From Pseudomonadota bacterium (GTDB lineage Bacteria; Pseudomonadota; Gammaproteobacteria; Steroidobacterales; Steroidobacteraceae): a stretch of 64,000 nucleotides of DNA. The notes below the pieces were generated by a model, which made no database searches, had not been told where the DNA came from, and saw only the letters and a program-made list of their open reading frames with translations. The translations under genes and the position numbers were made by a program. The stretch's first letter is position 1. Each line of letters opens with the position of its first letter. The stretch spans positions 19,760 to 83,759 of the forward strand of contig JAJYLP010000005.1 of NCBI GenBank assembly GCA_021787615.1. Reading direction: 5' to 3'. Below, in pieces: positions 57,531 through 64,000 of this stretch.

Positions 57531-58700
57531 CTAGCCGTTACCCGAGCCGTCACCGCCACCGGGTCCGGTTGCACAGCCGTGCGCCGAGTTGCTGTACTCC
57601 GGCTGAATGGCATACGCGTGGCCATTGAGGTTCACGTTGCTCGGGTCGAAGTAGATGCTCGAAGTCGGAACGGGGACCGCCGGCGGCGGCGGCGTGACCA
57701 GCAGGAAGCTGCACTCATCGCCGATCTCCTGCCCGAACATCCCGTTGTTCAGTTCGTTCCACCAGCCGGTCGGCCAGGGGCCGGCCACGTTCGGGTCGGT
57801 GATGGTCTCGATCGTCTCGTGCGAGAGCACGTTGTTGGTCGAATCGATGAATGCGCCGTTCGGCGTGTTGGGCCTGACCGCGCACCCGCCGACATCCTGG
57901 AACGGCTCGACGGTATAGAGGGTGGGGCGGGCCGTCAGCTGCGAGGTGCCGTGATAGGCGCAGAAGTAAAACGTCGCCGGGTCATCGGGCGAGTAGCACA
58001 CTCCCGGGCCCGCGCACTCGTCCTGTCCGGGCGGCAGGAAGATATCGTAGATGGCGTGATAGCCGCTCGGCAGGTCCAGAAACGACGTCACGGCATAGAG
58101 GATCGTCTGCATGTCCAGATCGGAGTACGCGGTCGTCTTCGTGTACGGGGACGTCGCCGGATAGGTCACCTCGATCGCCTCGCGCGCCGGCCGATAACGG
58201 TCGCCATCGTAGGCGTTGACATACTGATCGACGACGTGAATGAAGTTGCTGTTGCCGAGGTCCTGCAGGAAGCCGTGAGGATCGCCCCAGCAGCTCGCGA
58301 TCGTGTTGCAGTTGCCGTTGGTCGCCATGTTCACGTAGATCAGATACTCCTTCGCGGAGCGCACGACGTGACCGTGGTGATACTGCAGATCGCCCGGATA
58401 ACGGGTGCCGCCGCCGTCCGCACTCCCATCGCCGCCCCCGAAAGGCTGTCCGCCATCGCCCACGTTCATGTCGAAGCGGCCGAGGCGCTTCGCTGCGAGG
58501 CCGGCCGGCGTATTCGCCGGCATCAGGTGCACGGCGCCCCTCTGCGCGTGGCTGGCCACGTACTGCGTGTAGCCTGTGGGACTCACGGTCAGCTTGATGA
58601 CGCGCTGCTGCTGCGCGTGCGCCACCCCGAGGGCCAGGAACGCCGCCACCGTGCCTGTCGCAACAGTAAGCGTATGCCGTCGAAAACGCGAAGATCGCAT
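57531..58700 (-). CDS. Exported protein with an HE...TDP metalloprotease-like motif
   Basis: A 389-residue secreted protein. The signal peptide (RRHTLTVATGTVAAFLALGVAHA) starts at the ATG at 58700 with GAGGAGGA upstream. The body has YHHGHVVRSAKEYLIYVN, several cysteines, and the strong motif LSHETIETITDPNVAG followed by GWWNELNNGMFGQEIGDEC. A His-Glu pair followed by TDP and a downstream E-I-G-D recalls plant EXORDIUM/phi-1-like and related putative metallopeptidases, where this pattern may bind zinc. The C-terminus is glycine-rich. Function unknown. Confidence 0.78.
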   Translation of the reverse strand: MRSSRFRRHTLTVATGTVAAFLALGVAHAQQQRVIKLTVSPTGYTQYVASHAQRGAVHLMPANTPAGLAAKRLGRFDMNVGDGGQPFGGGDGSADGGGTRYPGDLQYHHGHVVRSAKEYLIYVNMATNGNCNTIASCWGDPHGFLQDLGNSNFIHVVDQYVNAYDGDRYRPAREAIEVTYPATSPYTKTTAYSDLDMQTILYAVTSFLDLPSGYHAIYDIFLPPGQDECAGPGVCYSPDDPATFYFCAYHGTSQLTARPTLYTVEPFQDVGGCAVRPNTPNGAFIDSTNNVLSHETIETITDPNVAGPWPTGWWNELNNGMFGQEIGDECSFLLVTPPPPAVPVPTSSIYFDPSNVNLNGHAYAIQPEYSNSAHGCATGPGGGDGSGNG

Positions 58701-59159
58701 GATGCCAGTCCTCCTCATTCGTGTTATTACTGTGCAGCCTGATGATGCGCGATTTAGCGTTATTATCAGGACGATCCGTCTTGGGGCAGACGTGTTGGCG
58801 CAGAAACGCCCGTGTCCCACCCCCCGTGCATCTGCGCGCACTTGCCGCGGATGCAGAATAGGCCGCCGTCTTAAAAATTGTCAAGTTCGACCGTTCTCTC
58901 GGCGTCTTGACATGCACGAGACGGCGCGACACGGCAGTATCATCCGCGTAACAGACCATCAGCGCGCCGACAGGCGGCGGCGCATCGGTATCGCCGTGAG
59001 GTTGGGAGAGTCGGTTGCGAAGCGGCTGCGCAGGATGGCGGCTGAGTTGGGTGCCGATTCACGCCCGCTCACGCTCGATGCCCGGACTCGGCCCCCGCGG
59101 CTTGCGCCTCTCATGGTCAGCACCGCTCGCGTCCGTGCCTCATCCGCATGCGGCCAAGC
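58701..59159. other. Intergenic region upstream of the exported protein
   Basis: These 459 bases show no supported gene. An AT-rich stretch near 58720-58770 (CGTGTTATTACTGTGCAGCC) should contain the promoter of the exported-protein gene on the minus strand. The plus-strand ORFs crossing here lack homology. Confidence 0.45.
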
Positions 59160-59657
59160 TCAGCGCTGTGCCGAGGGAACCCGAATGACAACATGGATGG
59201 GCGCAACCAGCCCACCTCCATGCGCGCCTCGGACATGGATATCGAGTGGATACGTCCCGGCCTGGGCCGCGGACACCACGAAACTGCAAAACGGCACCAC
59301 GGGCAATGCGTTCGGTTTGCGGCGGGTGCCGAGACCACCTGCACCGTCCGAGAAGACAACGGGACGCAGGACGGCGTAGTCGCACTGGCCGCTCACGTGC
59401 GCCCTGGCATCGGGTGAGGCCGCTCGCACAGTCACTCGGGGAAGAGTCTCGGACGGGCGCAGATAGACGAGAACGTTGACGCGGCCCGGGCCCAACTCCC
59501 GTGCGCTGACCCGCACCGCCAAAGCCGGTCCGGCTTCGCTGACGGGCAGTGGCGACCGCGAGGCGGTGGCCGCTGGTGACGAGGCGGCACACGATTCGAG
59601 CGCCAGCGAGATCGTCGCCAGCCAAACGCATGGCCAGAGCGCCGGCTTCAGGCCCAT
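59160..59657 (-). CDS. Hypothetical exported protein, possible lipoprotein
   Basis: A 165-residue protein with an N-terminal hydrophobic signal ending at a cysteine (LATISLALESC), an approximate lipobox. The remainder is rich in beta-forming segments (ALAVRVSARELGPGRVNVLVYLRP, YPLDIHVRG) and has three further cysteines. I do not recognise a family. It follows the large BNR-repeat gene by 93 bases on the same strand and may be co-transcribed with it. Confidence 0.6.
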   Translation of the reverse strand: MGLKPALWPCVWLATISLALESCAASSPAATASRSPLPVSEAGPALAVRVSARELGPGRVNVLVYLRPSETLPRVTVRAASPDARAHVSGQCDYAVLRPVVFSDGAGGLGTRRKPNALPVVPFCSFVVSAAQAGTYPLDIHVRGAHGGGLVAPIHVVIRVPSAQR

Positions 59658-59750
59658 GGCGGCAATCCCACTTCAGCGGATTGCCCGGCGCAGCCGCTGC
59701 GGCGGAACACGGGAACCTCACAGATCGGCGCCGCCATCGTACGCACGGGC

Positions 59751-62700
59751 TTAGCTGCGCGCGGCGCGCGCTTTGGCGCCACGCCAGGCGAACAGATTCG
59801 CACCCAACAGCAGCGCCAGCGTGGCATATCCCAGCGCACCGCCACCGCCCGGCGCGTTCACCGAAAACGCAGCGGCCGCGGAAGCGCCCCCGCCGGGGCT
59901 CGGCGAGTCAACGGTGATCTGCGCACGGGTGGCGCTCTGCAGATCCGAGGCCGGAATGATGGCCGATAGGAGCGAGGCCGACACATAAGCGGTCGGCAAT
60001 GGCGTGCCGTTCCACTCGACCACCGAGCGAGTCACGAACCCCTGCCCATTGACTTCGATCGTCGTATTCGGCGCGCGGGTCGTCACCGATTCCGGCTGGA
60101 CCGAGCTGATCACCGGCTCCGGATCAGCCACCGTGAGGGTCGCCGCGCTCGAGGTTCCCCCGCCCGGCGGCGGGTTCGTGAGCACGATCGAGTGCGTGCT
60201 CGCGACCTGCAGCACGGACAGCGGAATGCTCGCCTGCAGCTGCGTCGTCGACTGATAGGTCACGGGAAGGGAATTGCCGTCCAGCGTCGCCGTGGTGACA
60301 TCCTGCGCAAAGCCCGTGCCGGTGATCGTGACCGCGGTCGCCGCAGACTGCGCCTGAATGACCGCCGGAGAGAGCGCGCTCAGCGTCGGCGTCGCGTTGT
60401 AATCCGGTGCTCCGAGCCATGCGCCGCGTCCGAACGTGGTGGCGAGCAGCGTCGGATCGTCCGGATTCGACGTGTCGAACCACATGAGCTGGCGCACTTC
60501 CACGTTCGCCGGCCCCAGCGAGCTTGCGAACCAGCTCTGCCCCCCATCGCTGCTGGTATACACGCCGGTCAGCGTACCGACATACAGCACCTGCGGGTCG
60601 ACCGGATGCGTCACGAGTGAGAATACCGGGGCATCCGGCAGGCCGGCACCAACGTTCTGCCAGGCGCTTCCGCCGTCCGACGACACCCACACCTCCTGGT
60701 TCGTGCCGCTGCTGGAATAGGCATTGAAGGTGGCATAGACGGTACTCGGCGTGCCGGGAACGACCCAGATGCTCGACACCTGAGCGGCGCTTGGCAACAC
60801 GCCGCTGCCCATCCGCTGCCAGGCCGGCGTCGATGCCAGCGCGTCGGTCGAATTCCACACCTCGCCGTTGTCAAATCCCACCCACACGTCATTGGCGTTG
60901 CCGGGATCGGTCGCCACGGCGTTGATGTCATTGCGGTTGCCCGGGCTCGCCGGCATGGCCGAGGAATTGATCGCCGTCCAGGCCGGCGAGGCGTTCTGGA
61001 TCTGGGTGCCGAGCCACAGCGAGGCGCCGCCAGCGAGCATCTGCATCGCCGGCGCACCGCCGTTCGGCAGCAGCGTGAAGGGTGCAATGAAGTTGGCGTT
61101 CGTCTTGCTGTCGGTCGGCCAGGCGGAGTAATACTGCGCGTTGGGCCCGCCCTGCGACGAAAAGAACAGCTGCATGTGCGTGTATTCGCCGTAGATGTCA
61201 TTGCCGTCCGCCGGATCCACCTGGGTGAATCCGCCATCGCCGCCGAAGATCGGCACCCAGTCATCCGGCTGCGGCGCCGCGCCGGGACTGTAGCCCTCGT
61301 AAAGCAGCGTGCCGTTGTCCTGCGCGCCGCCGACAATCGGCGTGACCGGCACGCCGGCGACCGCATTCAGCGTCGAAGTGGCGCCGCGATGCCCCGTCAC
61401 GCTGTAGAACTGCGTGTCCGCGAGCCCCTGATTCTGCTCGCTCCAGGTGTTTGCCGTCAGCTGCTTGTAGAACCCGCCGTCATTGCCGACATACAGCGCG
61501 CCCGTGCTCGGGTCATAGGTGAAGGCATGCTGATCGGCATGCAGGTAGTCCGGATCCGAGCCGATCCACGAGCCGCTCTGCGTCCAGCTCGTGCCGCCGT
61601 CGGTCGAGGCGAAGATATCGATGCCGCCGGCGAGGATGGTCGGCGCCGTGCCGCTCGCATGCGGCTCGACCAGAATGACGTTGTCGTACCACCCCTGGCA
61701 TTCAACCGGCCCCGTGGCCGCATCGTCGCACAGCGCCCCGACCGCCTCACCGGTATCCTGATTGACGAATGCCGAGGTACCCGCCAGCAGCGTCCAGGTC
61801 GCCCCGTCATCGCTCGAGTGAAACACCTCGCCGCTCGGGCTGTTGCTGTCGTTGTTGTCGACCAGCGCGTACACGGAGCCTGCGACGCTCGGATCGAACG
61901 CCAAGGACACCCGCGCCTTGCTCGTGCCCGGCAGGCCGCTGCCCTCGGCCCAGGTCACTCCGCCGTCGACGGAAAAGATGACGCCCCCGTTCTGGTCATC
62001 GGCGACGGCGTCGTTCGGGTTGTTGGGGTCGAATGCGATGTCCAGGCTGTACGGTTTCGCGCTGCCCGAGCCCGAACCCCCGGTGCTGCCAGCCGTCGTC
62101 ACCGGCCAGACCGACGTCCAGGTCTGCCCGCCGTCGCTGCTGCGCTCGATGCCGCCGGCAACCCCAAAATTTGACTCGCCCGTGGCGGCGAGAATGACGC
62201 CATCGGAGGACACGGCGAGCGAGTTGACGAACACCCAGTAGAGCGCCTGCGAGGTCGGGGCGGTAGAGGCCATGGGCGACCAGGATGACCCGCCGTCGGT
62301 CGATTCCAGAATGCCATCGCCGACCGCGCTATTGAAGTCGCCTGTCCCGACGAGCAGAGTGCCGTTGGCCAGCTCGACGATCGAGCTCGTGGTGAGCACG
62401 CCCGGAAAATCGCTCACCGCGGACCAGCTCGAGCCGCCATCGTTGCTCACCCAAAGGCCGCCGGAGGCCGACGCCACGAGAATATGCGCGGCGTTCTTCG
62501 GATCGACCCAGACGGCGTTCAGGCGGCCGCCGACATTGCCCGGGCCGAGTTCCGTCCAGTTGATCAGGCTGGGGAAGATGACGGAGGACTGCTGCTTGAT
62601 CATCACTGCGCGCTGACGCAGCGCCGCTTGCAGGCGCGCGCCGACCGTCTGTCCGTCGCGCAGCATCAGCGTCTTCGCCCAGGAGTACCTCGGCAGCTGC

Positions 62701-62798
62701 ACACGACGCGACACCCGCACCGATCCGGCGCTGGCGGCCGTCATCGCGAAAGCCGCGCACGCCACCAGCACGGTGAGACATGCAACCTTGGTGTTCAC
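59751..62798 (-). CDS. Large exported BNR/Asp-box repeat protein with TIG domains and GlyGly-CTERM-like tail
   Basis: A protein of about 1015 residues. The GTG at 62798 starts a signal peptide (TVLVACAAFAMTAASAG). The central 600 residues carry at least seven Asp-box repeats (DGGSSWS, DGGQTWT, DGGVTWA, DDGATWT, DGGTSWT, DGGSAWQ, DGGQSWF), indicating a sortilin/sialidase-like beta-propeller. Two IPT/TIG domains follow (PTLSALSP, PVISSVQPESV). The C-terminus is GGGGALGYATLALLLGANLF plus basic residues, resembling GlyGly-CTERM sorting tails processed by rhombosortase. It probably binds glycans or is surface-exposed; no catalytic residues of sialidase were identified. Confidence 0.85.
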   Translation of the reverse strand: MNTKVACLTVLVACAAFAMTAASAGSVRVSRRVQLPRYSWAKTLMLRDGQTVGARLQAALRQRAVMIKQQSSVIFPSLINWTELGPGNVGGRLNAVWVDPKNAAHILVASASGGLWVSNDGGSSWSAVSDFPGVLTTSSIVELANGTLLVGTGDFNSAVGDGILESTDGGSSWSPMASTAPTSQALYWVFVNSLAVSSDGVILAATGESNFGVAGGIERSSDGGQTWTSVWPVTTAGSTGGSGSGSAKPYSLDIAFDPNNPNDAVADDQNGGVIFSVDGGVTWAEGSGLPGTSKARVSLAFDPSVAGSVYALVDNNDSNSPSGEVFHSSDDGATWTLLAGTSAFVNQDTGEAVGALCDDAATGPVECQGWYDNVILVEPHASGTAPTILAGGIDIFASTDGGTSWTQSGSWIGSDPDYLHADQHAFTYDPSTGALYVGNDGGFYKQLTANTWSEQNQGLADTQFYSVTGHRGATSTLNAVAGVPVTPIVGGAQDNGTLLYEGYSPGAAPQPDDWVPIFGGDGGFTQVDPADGNDIYGEYTHMQLFFSSQGGPNAQYYSAWPTDSKTNANFIAPFTLLPNGGAPAMQMLAGGASLWLGTQIQNASPAWTAINSSAMPASPGNRNDINAVATDPGNANDVWVGFDNGEVWNSTDALASTPAWQRMGSGVLPSAAQVSSIWVVPGTPSTVYATFNAYSSSGTNQEVWVSSDGGSAWQNVGAGLPDAPVFSLVTHPVDPQVLYVGTLTGVYTSSDGGQSWFASSLGPANVEVRQLMWFDTSNPDDPTLLATTFGRGAWLGAPDYNATPTLSALSPAVIQAQSAATAVTITGTGFAQDVTTATLDGNSLPVTYQSTTQLQASIPLSVLQVASTHSIVLTNPPPGGGTSSAATLTVADPEPVISSVQPESVTTRAPNTTIEVNGQGFVTRSVVEWNGTPLPTAYVSASLLSAIIPASDLQSATRAQITVDSPSPGGGASAAAAFSVNAPGGGGALGYATLALLLGANLFAWRGAKARAARS

Positions 62799-63353
62799 GC
62801 AATTTCCATGTAAGCGGCGAGCCCCCGGCGCGCGGCACGGCGCCGATCGGCGCCGCGCGCTATCGTCATGGCCGTCGAGTGCCCGATCGCGCCCGCCCGA
62901 CAATGCCCTACGCCCGGCGCGTCGGTGATTGTTCTGCTGGGGCCCTGGTGGCGGCCCTCCCTGCCACAAGCCGCGAATGCGCAAAATCTAGCACAATTGA
63001 AAATGCCCTGTCGCCGCTGCGCAGAGTCTGCCGCAGCGCGACGCAAATGAGGGAGAATCATCGCACGGCGTCGCCGCACGGCTGAGGGCACGATCGTGCC
63101 GCTCAGCGCGGATGTGCCGAGCGCCTGCAAGCCCCCAAATCCGGCAGGCGCGTGTCAGGCCGGCGCCGCGAGGACGGTGCGCTGGAAGGTGAGCGCTCCT
63201 GCCCGCTGAGCCGGCCACATGCTCCACGAACCAGACGCATGCCTGCGCTGAGCGCCGCGGCGGCTGTCGCGGCCGCCGGCCTGTTGCTAGACTCACGATC
63301 GGGCGAATCGGCGTCCGAAGCGTCAGCCGCACCGCGGCCTTCAGGAGGACTCG
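62799..63353. other. Intergenic region, no recognised gene
   Basis: These 555 bases between the BNR-repeat gene and the antiporter gene contain only arginine-rich frames with no homology. They should contain both promoters. The track's 241-residue minus ORF at 62988-63713 is largely antisense to the antiporter. Confidence 0.45.
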
Positions 63354-64000
63354 ATGATCTATGTGGCGATCCTCGTCGCTTCGCTTTTTCTGCTGATCGC
63401 CTTCGCGGTCGAGCGCCTCGATCGCGCCTCCGGCGTGCCCTCGGTGATCATCATGATCGCCCTGGGCCTCGCGGCACGACCGGCACTGGGAATGCTCGGC
63501 ATGCTCGTCAAGGGAATAGGCGCGATCGTGCCGGTCGCCGGCGCGGTTGCGTTCGTGCTGATCGTGCTCGAAGGCGCGCTCGACATCGAGCTCAAGCGCG
63601 AGCGGCTGAAGCTCGCGGTGACGGCCTTCGCACTGGCTGCGTTCGCCTTGGTCTTCTACGGCGCGGTGTTTGCGCTCCTCGCGGCGCGGCTGCTCAACCT
63701 CACGTACCTGCAAGGGGCTCTGCTCGCCACGCCGCTCGCGCTGATCAGCAGCTCGGTGGCCATACCGGCGAGCCGCGGCCTTGGAACTTACACGCGCGAA
63801 TTCATCGTCTACGAGAGCTCCGCTTCGGACATCCTCGGGGTGCTCGTCTTCTTCGCGCTCTTGAACTCCGAGTCCACCGTGCGCGGCTTCCTCACCAGTC
63901 TCGCCGGCGGCGGGCTGCTCTCACTGCTGCTCGCCGTGGCCTGCTCTCTGGCGCTGGTGCTGGTCTCGACCCGCGCCACGGCGCACGTGCGCTACATCCC
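63354..64000 (+). CDS. Cation/proton antiporter, partial (C-terminus beyond window)
   Basis: About 215 residues of a membrane protein, absent from the ORF track because it runs off the right edge. It starts MIYVAILVASLFLLIAFAVERL at an ATG preceded by AGGAGG (63343-63348). Repeated membrane helices and segments such as VFVLIVLEGALDIELKRERLKL, LIVLEGAL and SSVAIPASRGL resemble CPA-type Na+/H+ exchangers, with an acidic residue in the helix typical of the family. It would exchange sodium or potassium for protons; ion and direction are not readable. Confidence 0.78.
   Translation, partial: MIYVAILVASLFLLIAFAVERLDRASGVPSVIIMIALGLAARPALGMLGMLVKGIGAIVPVAGAVAFVLIVLEGALDIELKRERLKLAVTAFALAAFALVFYGAVFALLAARLLNLTYLQGALLATPLALISSSVAIPASRGLGTYTREFIVYESSASDILGVLVFFALLNSESTVRGFLTSLAGGGLLSLLLAVACSLALVLVSTRATAHVRYI

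Noticed and set aside
62988-63713. 241-residue minus-strand ORF rich in His, Asp and Arg
   Set aside because: It is mostly antisense to the partial antiporter gene, which has membrane helices and a strong ribosome binding site.

Overview
The window comes from a high-GC proteobacterium, probably beta- or gammaproteobacterial and facultatively anaerobic. The lineage is my inference from family content (Thauera-type benzoyl-CoA reductase, HpaBC, QHNDH, a GlyGly-CTERM-like tail) and no marker gene is present. No rRNA, tRNA, CRISPR array, IS element or plasmid origin was seen. Most of the first 50 kb reads as one catabolic island for aryl-ethylamines and arylacetates, such as phenethylamine, phenylacetate and 4-hydroxyphenylacetate.

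Layout. (1) 1-5.5 kb: an aldehyde dehydrogenase cut by the window edge, a DUF6494 protein, an AraC regulator, a phenylacetate-CoA ligase (paaK) and a decayed aldehyde dehydrogenase copy. (2) 6-10.8 kb, plus strand: padEFGHI, NAD-linked phenylglyoxylate:acceptor oxidoreductase. (3) 10.7-18.7 kb, minus strand: a GNAT-Rrf2 pair resembling badL/badM, and the operon oah-dch-bcrCBAD-fdx for ATP-dependent benzoyl-CoA reduction and ring opening. (4) 18.9-23.6 kb: phenylacetyl-CoA:acceptor oxidoreductase, with padB on plus and a thioesterase-padC-padD operon convergent to it. (5) 23.9-30.2 kb: korA-korB-gcdH on minus (2-oxoglutarate:ferredoxin oxidoreductase and glutaryl-CoA dehydrogenase), divergent from had, an SDR and a hemerythrin. 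(6) 30.3-38.8 kb: an aerobic homoprotocatechuate meta-cleavage cluster (IclR, hpaB, hpaC, hpaF, hpaE, a DapA-like aldolase, hpaG, hpaR, a two-subunit LigAB-type dioxygenase). (7) 38.7-49.6 kb, minus strand: a complete quinohemoprotein amine dehydrogenase operon qhpG-A-D-C-B-F-E, followed by a UbiV-like and a UbiU-like U32 gene. (8) 49.6-64 kb: pseudogenes (acyl-CoA synthetase, TonB-like, DUF5117 protease) and ordinary genes (OsmC, histone-deacetylase-like, DUF2332, RibD-like, LemA, three exported proteins, a cation/proton antiporter).

How the genes work together. QHNDH would oxidise arylalkylamines in the periplasm to aldehydes, and aldehyde dehydrogenase would give arylacetates. Without oxygen, phenylacetate goes to phenylacetyl-CoA (PaaK), phenylglyoxylate (PadBCD), benzoyl-CoA (PadEFGHI) and a dienoyl-CoA (BcrABCD, driven by ferredoxin reduced by KorAB). 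Dch, Had and Oah then open the ring, and GcdH acts on the glutaryl-CoA made later. With oxygen, 4-hydroxyphenylacetate takes the Hpa route.

Two observations stand out. First, a 20-bp near-palindrome (ideal form GTATTATGGTACCATAATAC) lies at six promoter positions and serves every anaerobic transcription unit in the window except paaK. I infer it is the operator of the Rrf2 protein encoded here. Second, the amine dehydrogenase operon carries a UbiV/UbiU-like pair that keeps most or all of the iron-sulfur cysteine pattern of the oxygen-independent hydroxylase UbiUV. Because building the CTQ cofactor needs a tryptophan hydroxylation normally done by the oxygen-dependent flavoprotein QhpG, the pair could be an anaerobic alternative. 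That is a hypothesis, not shown by the sequence alone.
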